Origin: Melieria omissa | Lineage: Eukaryota > Arthropoda > Insecta > Diptera > Ulidiidae | Direction of reading: 5' to 3' | Assembly: GCA_963971225.1 (NCBI GenBank) | Contig: OZ020267.1 | Coordinates: 37,104,989 to 37,168,988, forward strand | Length of the DNA: 64,000 nt | Part shown: positions 24,051 through 35,552 of the stretch, one piece after another | How positions within the stretch are numbered: the first letter of the stretch is position 1 | Layout of the letters: every line of letters begins with the position of its first letter | Position numbers and translations under genes: made by a program | Notes under the pieces: generated by a model | What the model was told of the DNA's origin: nothing | What the model saw: the letters and a program-made list of their open reading frames with translations, nothing else | The model's database searches: none

Positions 24051-25018
24051 TCATGTTAGGTTGCAGTGCCCAAGAACCTTGGCCCAACACATAATCCATA
24101 ATCCATTCAATCCATAATCCTTCCTATGGACAATAAGCCTTTAAAGCTGCAGTATCCAAGGACTTCGGCCAAACCAGTAAATCCATAATCCATCCTATTC
24201 ATAATCCATTACACATAAACGTTCCTCAAACTTCTGGTATCCAAGCAATAAACACTGAACTAAGATCTCTGCAGAATCCAACGAATGCAACCTAAATGTA
24301 TTCATTGTATTTTTGAAAAGTACTTTGAAAATTAGTGTTTTTTCTATTACAACACAAAACCTCACATAATTCTTTTAGTTTGATCGTTTTGTTTCAAAAT
24401 TTTGTATGGTTTCTGCTAAAAGGAAAATTTAATAGAAAACATCGATAATTATAATTCGGCAGAAGTTTGATTTGAATACAAATATCTTGAGGTCCTATTG
24501 GACATTTTTGGGCATCTTTTATAAAACTAGATAGAGAAATGTGAGGACGTAAGATAAGAAGATTTAATGAGGAAGGGGAGATCTCTTTAATGAAAGCCAG
24601 CGCGCAGTACGAGTATTGTGTTATTTCTGAGCAATGACACATTTTAGAAGACAAGGAAGTTAAGAAAAAATATTAATGAACACTTGACCTGACCTTACAA
24701 GGTAATAGGTGTTGGACAAAAATTTCTGCTGGGTAAACATTTCAAGGTATTCAGGAACTTTCTCTCTCCATAGTGCACATTGAGTGCGTTGAAGCATTGC
24801 TTCAAGGTAGAATGCAAGAGCTGCAATGTTTGAGCGGATTACTTATAGTGATACTCGAAGTGATGGCATTAGGTTAGCAATCTCCGCTGAGCAACTACTA
24901 TGAAAGTATTATTAGTACAGATTCACGCCACATTTCGTCAATGCTTAAAAGAGTCTATAGCGGTGGATACCTTACTAACCCCAATCCTCCCAGTTTTAAC
25001 TAATTTTTTTGGGGGTTT
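24051..25018. other. AT-rich intron sequence
   Basis: Short degenerate repeats of CATAATCCAT and CAAG(G/A)AC(C/T)T(T/C)GGCC lie between 24050 and 24250. Nothing else recognised. Confidence 0.45.
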
Positions 25019-25022
25019 TTAA

Positions 25023-25105
25023 CCCTTTCCGACATGAAAATAAACGCGTTCTGTATGAATTGTATGGGCTGTAGTCCAATATATTGGACATTGTGACTGA
25101 AAGGG
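25023..25105 (+). mobile_element. Possible miniature piggyBac-like element
   Basis: 83 bases starting CCCTTTC and ending GAAAGGG, flanked on both sides by TTAA (25019-25022, 25106-25109), the target preference of piggyBac transposons. Only the outer 7 bases are inverted repeats. An internal 12-base palindrome CCAATATATTGG is present. Too short to be sure. Confidence 0.4.
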
Positions 25106-25109
25106 TTAA

Positions 25110-26945
25110 AGCTCCCGCGCACAGGTGTTGGTTAAACACCATTTTTGGTCGGACATACAAGGTGATGTTAATTAGAGGGAAATATTTCTAATTTAAATCG
25201 AAAAGAGACCCAATAGTTACCCTGCTTCAGCAAATGTTAGGAAATGTAGCGAATTTTAGTGCGTAAGAATCCGGCAAGCTGATGGTTCACTATAGTATCT
25301 ACTACTTTTTTCTTACTTCCCGCGCGTTGTATGATTTGTCTGGAGATAATAAATAGGATCTGCAAGGAAACCCAGGTCTCAGAACCTTTGGACTCAAAGC
25401 CGAAACGATTTTTATATGGTTGGTGTCAGTGGCTCAAACTTGGCAACTAGAACGTATGCAAGTTGCAGATATTTGAGAGGGATTTGGACCCCAAAACCAT
25501 CTTGTGTGCACCACTGAATGGTGTAGAAGGCACTCAGACAAACATTTCTCATATTCTTGGAATGTCCATATCGTTCAATGTTAGTAATTTTGACAGGGCT
25601 TTCAGATGTTTTTCCTTTAAATGTTTGTTTCCTCGCAACCTTATTTGCCCCACACGGCTCGTAAGATTCCTTCATGTTAAATACTACACAAAGTTGATCT
25701 GTAAACTGCCGGACCTCAACTAAAAGATGACAGCACTCGTCATTAAAAGGTCGGGAATTTCCCAAAAAGGCCTCCGGACTTACTTCCGATAAGCGTGAAA
25801 ATGGTTATCTCGCTGTCTTTCATAGACTTTCGTATGAAGAAAGTGATGCTTTATGTTTTGCTTAATTAAGTTAGGTCTAACTGGCCACGCTTGGCACTAT
25901 TGGGTCCATAACGATACTATTATTGATTAAATTTCTTGGCGTTTGTTTTGCTTACTCTGTCTGAATTTTCTTGCAGTCATATACAAACGTGTATGTTTGT
26001 ATGTAAAGTTTGGCTTAACTAGAGAATAGCAAATCCTTATGAAACAAAAGCAAAACGTACTGCAAATCTACTTAACAAGGCTCGTATACTAATGATCCAT
26101 AACTCATCCTTTTTCATATACTTTTTTTTTAATTGTCCCTTCACGCGTAAGAAGCACCCTGTATACTCTTTCTCTTGGAACTACATGGCCGGTTGTAATT
26201 GTATCATGGGATTTACTAGCGAATCAGTGAGTGCTGAGTACGTATTTGTGTATCCTTTGTAGGTCTTATAGCTTTTATCAGAAATAACTTTGGAAGAAAC
26301 TGCATCCCAACTTTAGAAGAAACTCCATTCAAATTAACGTCTCTACTTAAGAAAATGCTCAACTGTGCCACAGAATCTGATCTTTTCTCTTCTCGATACT
26401 AACAAACACGATTGGTATCCCCAGAGACAATTGAATCTTAAGATCTTGGAGATCAATGGGTTTAAATTTATCAATATTAGAAAAGATTCAGATTGTCTTA
26501 AGTGTTTACGTTTGACTTTTAACATCTCTGACATCAATGGGTTTAAACTTAACGGTATGAATGATGGTTCAGAGTGTATAAAGTGTCCACCTTGAATTTC
26601 TAGTCTAGTTTTAGATACATTGTTGGTTTTTAAGTGTCCGTCTTTAACTTTCAAAATCTCTGACATCAGTGGGTTTGAAGTCTGTCTAAAGTGTCATTGT
26701 TGAATATCTTAACTAACCTTAGATAACTATGGTTTTTAATCCAAAACCAACAGTTGATTTCGACTAATTCCAGAGAACCTCCACACAAATGGCAAATATC
26801 TTAAATGCTCATAAAAAATCTTTCAAGTCTTTGTCGTTCGCACCTTTTTGCATTCGCTGAATAAAAGTTTGCGTGATTTTAATGCAACTTGCGGAATTTA
26901 TGTATCGCCCGCAATTACGCTGCCAACGCCAATACTCCAATTACG
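25110..26945. other. Intron sequence without recognised gene
   Basis: A degenerate local repeat around GACATCA(A/G)TGGGTTT occurs near 26448, 26531 and 26664. Open frames on both strands at 25412-25765 have no recognisable domain. Confidence 0.45.
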
Positions 26946-28557
26946 GTGACAGGGAGTAGCAATGAATAACAGCAACAACAACAACAATAACAACAATGGT
27001 AAAAACAACTGCAAACGCAATAAATGCACGCGTGTAAAAATGTGTTACAAGCGTGTTAAAAGCACCGCGGGAGTCTTTTCACAGCAATGCACACCGCTGC
27101 CGGTCGCGAAGAGCGAAGCGGGGAGCTGTGACACGGCATGCGGCGTCAACACACACACACGCACATACGCACACTGACACACAGCAAGCACACAAACCCC
27201 AAGGCGACGTAATCGATATTTTATTAAGCGCACACGCCGGCTCGACTACGCGTCTGCCCGCCACTGTCCACGCTGCCGGCCTCCACCACCAGTGCCTGAT
27301 TTTAATTTATGACGAGTTGTTGACGTTGATGTTAATGGGCAAAATGGGGATTATGGAAGCGTTTGACTTGTGTTGGCCCCCTTGCGGCAACCGGCTGCTT
27401 CTTCTTCTTCTACACTCTGCACACTTCTCCCTTGGCGCACTGATGTCCAGCTGTGCTGGTCGCGTTGCCCGATTTTGTTGATGTGTTTAATGACTTTTGG
27501 GCGCGCAACGTTATTAGTTGTGACGTATCGGAGAGCGGACAGGAAGTGTGGCGTGAAAGGTCGATGCGTTTAAGAGTTTAACTTGGCGAAAGGAGCCAAT
27601 TCTGAAGTATGTTTATTGAAATGAATTTATTGTAGGTGTTGCAGCATTTTGTCACAGACTGATTGCAATATTTATGACCAATAAATTGAGCTCAAAATTA
27701 AATTATTTGACTTGGATTTGATTGATTGTTAATAATGCATTATTATGTGACAATTATTTTATGGTGTGACATTTGTCACACATTTTGTTGCAGACAATAA
27801 TTATAGAAATTAATTAGAAAAAATTGAAAAAATTATTGTGTGACAGTTGTCACAAATTATTATGTGGCTTTCAAGTGTTTTAACGAACCTGCTAGAAGTT
27901 TACTTGATTTATGAATAATACTTTTTTAGATAATATAAATTAGGTTTTTAGGGCCAACTTAGTGTTGTAACACAAATGCAAATACACAAATTTGAACTTA
28001 AATTTTAAGGAGTCCAATAATATTGTACAGTATCCGAACACAACTCATTTATTGCAATATGTTTGCGTGGGTGTTAATATGTTTGCAGTATATGAGTAAA
28101 TTTTATAGCCGTGTGACATGTGTTGCGTAATTATTGCACAATTAAAATTTCATTAACACTTTGCATGCAACCAAAGTGAATGTTTCAGTTATTTATTGGA
28201 TGTTTTAATCAATTTAAAGGCGACATTAACGGATATTAATGAATTTCTGCAAAATATAAACACACCGAACCACGGCACAAAGTGAATTGAAAATAATGAA
28301 AATTATATATGTTCTTAATTAACGTTGAAAAATTTTCATTAATAATGCATTGATTCGGAAAATTGAAACAAAAACAATTTTCTGGAAAAAAAACATAAAA
28401 CAATAAATGGAAACGTTTTGAGTTAGGTTTTTTTACATATTGTTTGGAAATATTCCTGAAGACATAATCAAACTCTTCTCAATACTTGTCTAAATAGGGA
28501 AATGTTTCTAATTCAATAAAATTGTAAAAAATAGGTGTGAGGAGGCATGTATAGTAA
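26946..28557. other. Unique-looking block, then AT-rich stretch
   Basis: (CAA)n at 26970-26995 and (CA)n near 27155. GC-richer from 27060 to 27580, then AT-rich with two TGTGACA palindromes. No coding signal. Confidence 0.5.
27765..27854. promoter_or_regulatory. Two palindromes TGTGACA-N2-TGTCACA in intron 1
   Basis: Perfect copies at 27765-27780 (spacer TT) and 27839-27854 (spacer GT), 74 bases apart in AT-rich sequence not obviously related to the 1-kb cluster. Confidence 0.4.
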
Positions 28558-29333
28558 GGTAAGTTGATAGGTTGTAGTGGCTGCCTCTGTATGAGACACA
28601 TTCAGAAGCTTATTAAGAAACCCGTTGTGAAATCCTACCCGTTTGAAATGTGTATCCAACACTGTTTTTTGCAACATATTGTTACGAAAATGACTTCGAG
28701 TGAGTTCGTTTTGGATTATGCTTGAAAATAAAACCACTTCAATTACTCAGCGCAAAACGCAGTCAGGAACCAACAATCGCTTTATTTACAGATTTACACT
28801 TTGCTTGTATCTACACTTGTTACTACTTTGCTTGTTCAAATCAGACTCGACCCTCTGCGCTGCACACAGCTGCATTTTATGCTTGTTTGCTTTATCGCGC
28901 TGATTGTTCTTGCGCATTCCAGTTGGACTCTCTCTCGATCGTTCTCGCACAGCCCATTACCATCGCGAACCATCTTTGCTAGATCGGAATTATAGTAAGT
29001 TTGCCGTATTCTAAATGGCGTACCTAAAAGTATACCCGTAAAAGTATTCAAGCATAGCACAGCAACAGAGTGCCTCATCGTTACAATATGTACAACACAC
29101 ATTTCAAACGGATGTGTGAAGAAGGACGATCTTCAGTTCAACGCCGAACCCGAACGGCGGTCTCGACAATTTTTCTTTCACACTTGGAGGTATTGCCATT
29201 GTCTGCCAAGACAATTGCTTTATGTGGATGACGATAGAAGTAGACGAGTGTTTCACCAACCTGAGGTAGGAATAGAACCTAGGGCCGCTAATATAAGTAG
29301 CGAATGCGCTACCCGCTGGCCTAGCAAGACCGG
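28558..29333 (-). mobile_element. tRNA-derived SINE, copy 2, interrupted by a solo LTR
   Basis: The head at the right end reads on the minus strand as ...GGCCAGCGGGTAGCGCAT...CCCTAGGTTCTATTCC (decayed B-box). The body includes GGCGTTGAACTGAAG and the 3' end reaches ...GAGGCAGCCACTACAACC near 28558. The element is split at 28679/29086 by an LTR. Confidence 0.85.
28680..29085 (+). mobile_element. Solo LTR (406 bp) nested in a SINE
   Basis: Starts TGTTACG and ends CGTTACA (TG...CA termini with a short inverted repeat), flanked by a 4-bp duplication ATAT at 28676-28679 and 29086-29089. Removing it rejoins the SINE precisely. The 4-bp duplication and termini suit a Gypsy-type LTR retrotransposon. 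No internal retroelement genes remain, so it is the product of LTR-LTR recombination. Strand is arbitrary. Confidence 0.88.
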
Positions 29334-30085
29334 CTGATGAAATGCTTAACTGGTAACAAAACATTGGAGATGATGCGTCACTCCCTTTTAGGATGCTGAG
29401 AGACACGAAGATTTCATTATACATTTTGCTATCCCGCTAAGGATAGAAGTAACTCAGTACGGTTAGTTAAAACCAAAGAGATTAGAGTTTGAAGTCTTAG
29501 AGCGACGCTTTATTCGCAAACTTTTTTGAGTATTTTTCTTGCCAGGGGGATACATTGACAAATTAAGTGAAAGACCGCTTGTTCTTTTTTTCTTCTTCAG
29601 AAAGACAACCATAACAGAAGCTGCTGCACTTAATATTTGTCTTTCAACATCTCTGTCAAGTGCTCCATAAGCAAAAAATCCACTGGGCTAAAGGGATTTC
29701 GGCCTTGTTACATTGCGTTCTGTTAAGTGTTTATCTGGTTTGTCGATCTTGAAGGTCTGTTCGTACAAAATCTTTTGGTCTATTCAACATAAAGTTGCTT
29801 AAAGTTAAGTTTGAGCGTTGGAAATTCCTAGGATCTGCCTTCTTGACAACTTGGCTTAGCATTAGAGACTTGCTAGGGTTTCTCCAGAAAATGGTTTCTG
29901 AAGGGGTTTCGACTTGCAGTAAGATAAATCACTTTCTCTTTGTGATATCAAAACCCAGCCCATTTTGAAGCCAAAGTGGATCTATCGGCAGATTTCATGC
30001 CCAGACAGTCACTTTAATCTAAGGTCAACGATAAGAAAAAAGAATATCCCATATATTTGTGTTGCCAATAATGTTAGTTCATGAG
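29334..30085. other. Intron sequence without recognised gene
   Basis: No open frame or repeat I recognise. It may include decayed retroelement sequence belonging to the fragment that follows. Confidence 0.4.
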
Positions 30086-30440
30086 GTTCGCAGTTGCCAG
30101 CGATAAATAGGATAAAGACTTCTGTAGAAGTTCTAAATAGGAAGAAGAAGTCGTTACTCTGTAGAAGTTGTCGAGATGAGGAAGAAGAGGAGTCAATCCT
30201 TCTCTGTATTAGCCCGGCGCTTTGCAGGAGGTGTAAAAACCATATATGTTTCTTCTATTCAGAAAGCTATCTGAAATCTCCAATGTGACCAAAAATAGCT
30301 TAACACGTTTCATTTTAAGTTCCAATTGGTTTGAGTTCTAGTAGGACCAAGTACTGAGGTGCCACAACGGGCTAAACAACTGAGAGTCTCTAATCGTTAA
30401 CGGCTGGAGCTGAATCTTTTACCTACCCACCTACCTACCT
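30086..30440 (+). pseudogene. Decayed LINE C-terminus with 3' tail
   Basis: A short frame contains C-R-S-C-R-D-E-E-E-E-E-S-I-L followed by SPALCRR, the pattern of the Cys/His region and CPAL(.)RRR motif at the end of some non-LTR retrotransposon ORF2 proteins. After the stop come about 130 bases and a (CCTA)n-type tail (ACCTACCCACCTACCTACC near 30420). Heavily degraded. Confidence 0.5.
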
Positions 30441-32276
30441 ACTTACAAATAGCATATGTCGTACTTTAACTTTATTTCATAGGAATACTGAGTTTGTTAT
30501 GCTCTCGTAGAAATAATAACTTTTTTATATCAACAAATATATCAACAAATTTCTTCCAAACCTTTCAAGAATCTTCAACCTATTTGCTTTGAAGTTAGCT
30601 TATTTGACTTTTCCTAAATCCACCAACGTTTAATGATGGATACTTTGCATAATGATTTAAAAAGGAAATGATCTCTTTATCTCCCCTCACTCAGTAGCCT
30701 TCTGTGCTTATGTCACAACTGTCAGACAACATCTGTCATCAATTCGGCTTCTTTGAATGTTCGCCTCAAAGCACAAATTTGCATAGAGCAAAGTTGCTCT
30801 GTTTAAAGATGTCTTCTTTGATATTTTATGCATTTTCTTTTTCATCCAACTACAACAACAACAACTACTACAGTGAATTAAAATTGCTTTGGGTGCTCTA
30901 CGTGCACGTTTTTATGCTCTAAAAATGTTTATTAATTAAAAATCATAACATTTGCGCTGACGACATCGAGGTTGCAGCACACGCTGCCACAGTCACTTGT
31001 GCGGGCGCTGGCGCTGGCTGTGTTGTTATTTTTATGCTATTCACAAATTAATTGTAAGCTGCATTTAATTAGTTGCCCGAGTTCGCGGGTGGACGAGGGA
31101 CAAGTGCTGTGCGTTGTGTGCTTTGTGTTTGCGTTTAGTTAGCGCAAACGAAAAATGAAAACGCTCAAAGAAATGCTGGCGCAAAGAAAACGACAATTCG
31201 AGCGACTGTTCAGTGAAAGGAACTGAAAAGCCTGTTGAAAGTGCATGACGCACATTAATATTTGGTTTCTTTTTAAATTGAGCAAAAAAGAAACGTTTAA
31301 TTTAGAATTATTTGAATATTACAAAATGAAAGACTTGAGTCTTTACGTCCACAATGTGAGTCAGTTAAAAATTAATTAGCTACAAACTTGGCGCTGGAAG
31401 CGCTTTGATGTGTTTGTTAGCTTTTCAACAATAATTTTTGCATTATCTCACGTTTTCAGGCAACACACAACACACCTAAAAGTATGCAAAAAAAAAAAAT
31501 TAACACAAAATGTTGTATATAAAACGTGCCTAAGGCTTCCATGCGGCAAGCAGCATTTACGTGACACGCACCCACGCGCCTAAAAACTTGCATTAAAAAG
31601 TTAATGTTGCGCATACGCCCAGGTGAACGCACAGCGCGCTAAACAATTAAATGAACTTTAATTGCGAAACATTTGCGCTCGTGATGTTAATTACGGCATT
31701 CGCCATTAACCCATTACGCTGCGCACCCGCCAAGCGACGCCACTTTTTCACAATTCGACTCGGTGTGTGCAAAACGCAAATGTGCACAAACACAAACACA
31801 AACGCAAACGCGCTCACACACCGAGGCAGACAGCAGCCGGCGGCATTGGTGAGGCGGCGCGCACATTTTGGGGTGTCGTGCACATCAAAGGACTCGCCAG
31901 GCAGCCTGTCAGCGCCGCCCCGGTGTAATGTGGTTAACCTTCGTTTTTGCGCGACACCGTTTTTTCGTCGCTCGTCATCTTTCGAGGGGCGCATGCAGTG
32001 CGCAGCAAAATTTTTTACCTTGAAAATAAACTCGCCACGTTTTTTGCTGTTTGCATTTTTATTGCTTCGTTTTTTTGGGGCTGTGAAGTCGGCTGCGTTG
32101 TTGAGCTCTATTAACTCATTTGCGCGCCCACACAACTCAAAGGTGGCCTAACACGACAATTGCTCATTTCGGCAAATTCTAAGACCAATTTGTTTGCCTA
32201 ATAGAGAAGTATTTTTGCTATGACTATATAGGGTCTGAGTCAGTGATACACACAAAGGGGGTTTGGGGGCTAAAAT
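30441..32276. other. Unique-looking block of intron 1
   Basis: 30930-32150 is GC-richer. Frames of 162-166 codons are open on both strands at 31647-32151. The + frame starts with a hydrophobic stretch that could pass for a signal peptide, but neither frame resembles a known protein. I do not call a gene. Confidence 0.45.
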
Positions 32277-32380
32277 CACCAAATATTGGTTTAATGCAAA
32301 AATTGTGGAAAAAATATGAGTTCAAATTGTATTAAATGCTCAAAAGTTGTGTAAGAAAGTGTATATGAAGTCCATGAATA
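32277..32380 (+). repeat. Left half of a direct repeat split by a transposon
   Basis: About 105 bases (...TTTAATGCAAAAATTGTGG..., ...TATGAGTTCAAAT..., ...CCATGAATAT) resemble 33729-33835 on the other side of the Tc1-type element. With the element removed the period would be about 160 bases. Confidence 0.6.
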
Positions 32381-32395
32381 TAAAAAATTTAACTA

Positions 32396-33684
32396 AGGAC
32401 TGTATCGAAAATTATAAATACACTTTAAAAATCATCAGTGGGCTATGCTGGTTCCTTATAAATATCGTTTTTTAGATTCCAGAGGTTCAAATTGATATTT
32501 TCGCGAACAATTTTGTGTAGTATTTCGAGGCGCTTAAAAATGAGAGGACTTTCCGAAAAAGTTCGTCAGGAAATTTTGTCCAAATGGGCATCAACCAAAG
32601 GAATGTCGTATAGAAAACTAGCAAAAGAAGCAAATGTTAGCCTGTTCGCTGTGCAAAACACAATTCGCCGGTATACTACACATTGCACACTTAAGGATTT
32701 ACCAGGACGAGGTTGTAAAAAGGGTGCGTCCCAACCATCGCTAGATACTAAGATATGTGCCTTACTTAAAAAAAATAAGGAGATATCCGTACGCGATTGT
32801 GCAAAAAAAGCCGGAACGAGTGCAGAAATGGTCCAACATGCCAAGAAGAGAAACCAGTTGGGAACATATAGAAAGCAAAAGCAGCTAAAACGAAGCACTC
32901 AGAAAGGCGCGCAGGTGAGAACCAGATCCCGAAAATTGTACCACTACATTTGTAGGCAAAGATTTGATTTCATCATAAAGGACGACGAAACATACGTGAA
33001 ATTGGACTACAAAACGCTGCCAGGACCCCAATTCTACATAGTTCCGAAAGACAGTGATATTTCAAAGCTGACAAATCAATTTTATCCGAAAAATTTGGCA
33101 AAAAGATTCCTGTTTGCAAGCAATATGCAAGTGTGGAAAAATATCGACTTCATTCTTCACGGACAAGCCCCTGAACGCTTAAATGTACCCAATTGAGTGC
33201 CTCAAGAAAAGATTGCTGCCGTTGGTGAAAAAAACACACTGGCAAGACTTGGTTTTGGGCCGACTTAACTTCGTGCCATTATGCTAAGCCAGTACTAACG
33301 TGGTATGAAGAGAAGAATATGAAATTTGTTAAGAAAAACATGAATCCTCCCAATTGTCTAGAGATACGCCCTATCGAAAAATTCTGGGCGTTGACGAGGA
33401 GGGATCTTAAAAAAGAACTAAACCGGCTAACTCCATTCAAAAATTTAAAAGATATTGGAATAGTGCTAGCAAAAATTAGATTCTGGCTGTGTCCAGAATT
33501 TAAAAAAGGACCTCCAGAAAAAGATTAAAAATGTTGGTCAGCCTCCCACTAAATAATTTTTCTTGTTGCTATTTACAAAATAATACAATATGAAATGTCA
33601 TTTATAAAAAAAATGTATTCTAACTTTTGTTGTGCACTAGTATGAAGCATGTTTTGGTGTATTTATAATTTTCGATACTGTCCT
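32396..33684 (+). mobile_element. Tc1/mariner-superfamily transposon, D-37-E type
   Basis: 1289 bp flanked by TA on both sides (32394-32395, 33685-33686). Terminal inverted repeats of 28 bases at 32396-32423 and 33657-33684 differ at one position. Both begin AGGAC and contain GTATCGAAAATTATAAATAC. The element carries one transposase gene, now broken. Size, TA target and gene content match the superfamily. Confidence 0.95.
32540..33528 (+). pseudogene. Tc1/mariner-superfamily transposase, frameshifted
   Basis: Cut-and-paste DDE transposase, inactive. The first frame (32540-33196) has an N-terminal helix-turn-helix region (MRGLSEKVRQEI...YRKLAKEANVS) and the first catalytic Asp in KDDETYVKLDYKTLPG. 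It then runs into a stop at 33194. Two frame changes are needed to reach WFWADLTSCHYA (second Asp, near 33262) and NPPNCLEIRPIEKFW (catalytic Glu, about 33374). In one uninterrupted frame there are 37 residues between the second Asp and the Glu, so the catalytic triad is of the DD37E type, known from mosquito ITmD37E-like elements, rather than DD34E (Tc1) or DD34D (mariner). The protein ends KKGPPEKD. Confidence 0.92.
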
Positions 33685-33838
33685 TAATATATATAAAAAT
33701 GAAGTAAATAAGCACTATACATTTACTACACACTATATCTGTTTGATGCAAAAATTTTGACTAGCAAATATGACTTCAAAGGGTATTGAGCTCAAAAGTT
33801 TTGCATGCAATCCTATGTGCGCCACTGGTCTATGAATA

Positions 33839-33840
33839 TT

Positions 33841-33879
<39 letters not shown>

Positions 33880-34310
33880 TTTCAGCATACAAGTTTTAAC
33901 TTTTAAATGCTACAAAAACAAAATACAAAATACATTAGAACAAAGAAATAGCAATGATAATAAATAAAATTAAATATAAATTATGTTAAAAAGGATAGGA
34001 TTAAAGGAAAGGATAGGATAAGAAGATTAAGGCGGATAGATACTTAGGAGAAATGCTGGAAAAGAAGATGCTTAAAGTTGTGGCTATTGGATTCAGTTTT
34101 GACGTTAATTGGCAATGAATTCCACATTCTGATTGCGGTCACATAAAATAGCCTTCCGGAATTGACAAAGTTAAATGTCGGTGCAACAAGGTTCATGCTC
34201 CTGCTAGACTTGCAGAACTGCAGCTTTTTAAACAAATATAAAGGCGTTTTCGTATAAAAAAATTTAACTAAATATAAAAAAAAAATTTGTAAATATTTAC
34301 TGTACACTTA
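33839..34310 (-). pseudogene. 3' end of a LINE with (AAAT)n tail
   Basis: The minus frame 34307-34044 ends ...FYVTAIRMWNSLPINV followed by ...FKHLLFQHFS. The R.WN.LP tract with a downstream FK..L is the classic C-terminus of CR1/Jockey-like reverse transcriptase proteins. About 160 bases of 3' UTR lead to a run of AAAT repeats (33839-33883, about 11 units), which is the tail. Only the last ~90 residues remain (5' truncation, usual for LINEs). Confidence 0.7.
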
Positions 34311-34599
34311 CTATATTTGTTACTTCATTTACTATAGTCATGAAAATGTAACTTTATAAAAACTTATGTAAATATTGACTACACACTTGACATTGTGCTA
34401 TCTTTATGGCCACAGCTGCTACAGCGACCTTTTGTGTCCACATTCATACTTGGAGTATGTAACAATAACAACAACTAATAAAAATTTCTATGCACAGCTC
34501 AAGTGACCACCGTGACTGCTTAGAGCGCACGAAACTGATTTGGCCATTCGCTGTGGTTAAAAATCTTGACAAACCTTTAGGTAGGTAAATAAGAAACAG
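34311..34599. other. AT-rich intron sequence
   Basis: No recognised feature between a LINE fragment and a SINE. Confidence 0.4.
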
Positions 34600-34967
34600 T
34601 TTCTGCCTCTGTATGAGACACGCTTAGGCCGTTGTGATACCACATATTTCACTCGTTTGAAACTGTGTTTGCGACACTGTTGTTTCAACTTGTGTTACAA
34701 CACATATTTGAAACTGTTGGGGTTAGAGGGGACCTTCAGTTTAGCGCCGAATCCGAACTGCGGTAGTTGGCAGATTTCTTAGACACCAGGAGGTTTTTTC
34801 ATCACTTGCTAAGAGCGCACTTGTCCATTTTTTGTAATTATTATCTATTTACTTAATGTGGATAGCAATACAAGTAGACGAGTATTTAGTCAACCCAAGC
34901 TAAGAATCGAATTTAAGTCCTCTTGCATGAAAAACCATCGCGCTTCCCGTTGGACTATCGAGACTAG
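34600..34967 (-). mobile_element. tRNA-derived SINE, copy 3
   Basis: Near full length. Minus-strand head CTCGATAGTCCAACGGGAAGC, body with GGCGCTAAACTGAAGGTCCC, 3' module with TGTGGTATCACAACGGCC. The B-box is decayed. Longer than copy 1 because the central body is present. Confidence 0.87.
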
Positions 34968-35101
34968 TAATTGGGTTACTATGCAAGAAAATGAAGCAGA
35001 CACGGCACGCAGTTTGAAAAGTTGTTGAAAAGTTTAAGCAACAACACACTTATATGTTTGAAGTCAGAACAATATTCTATATTTAGAAAGAATAATGTTT
35101 T

Positions 35102-35110
35102 CATTTATTT

Positions 35111-35154
<44 letters not shown>

Positions 35155-35197
35155 TTTTTTATTTATTTATTTATTTATCCTTTTATTTATTTCTTTA
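35102..35197. repeat. (ATTT)n microsatellite
   Basis: About 20 tetramer units with a few interruptions. It may mark another LINE tail but no adjacent LINE coding remnant was seen. 34968-35101 and 35198-35550 hold nothing recognised. Confidence 0.9.
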
Positions 35198-35552
35198 TTA
35201 ACAAAAGCATCGACATAAAGTGAAGTGAAAACTCATACTAAGTTACTGCATTCGAAATAGTTTTATTAACGAAACTGATATCAAATACTTAAATAGGATT
35301 TCTGTTCAAAAAGATGATTAGCATTCTGTTTCTATATTACTAATTTAAAGGTCATGATAAGTAAAACTTAACTATGACCCTACGTTATGAAAGCAGTTCA
35401 TAAAACTGGTACTGGATTACCGGTTAGAATCAAGATTCACTTACCACCTTAGACTTTTCAGCCCATGAAATCATCAACATAGAAGTAGGATTTCTTCCAG
35501 ATTTTCAGATTTTTTAAACATATTGAAGTATGAAAAAAGTTATTTAGTTCGA

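Noticed and set aside
31647..32151. Open frames of 162 (-) and 166 (+) codons, the + one with a signal-peptide-like start
   Set aside because: Both strands are open over the same GC-richer DNA, neither shows a known domain, and no splice or promoter context supports a gene.
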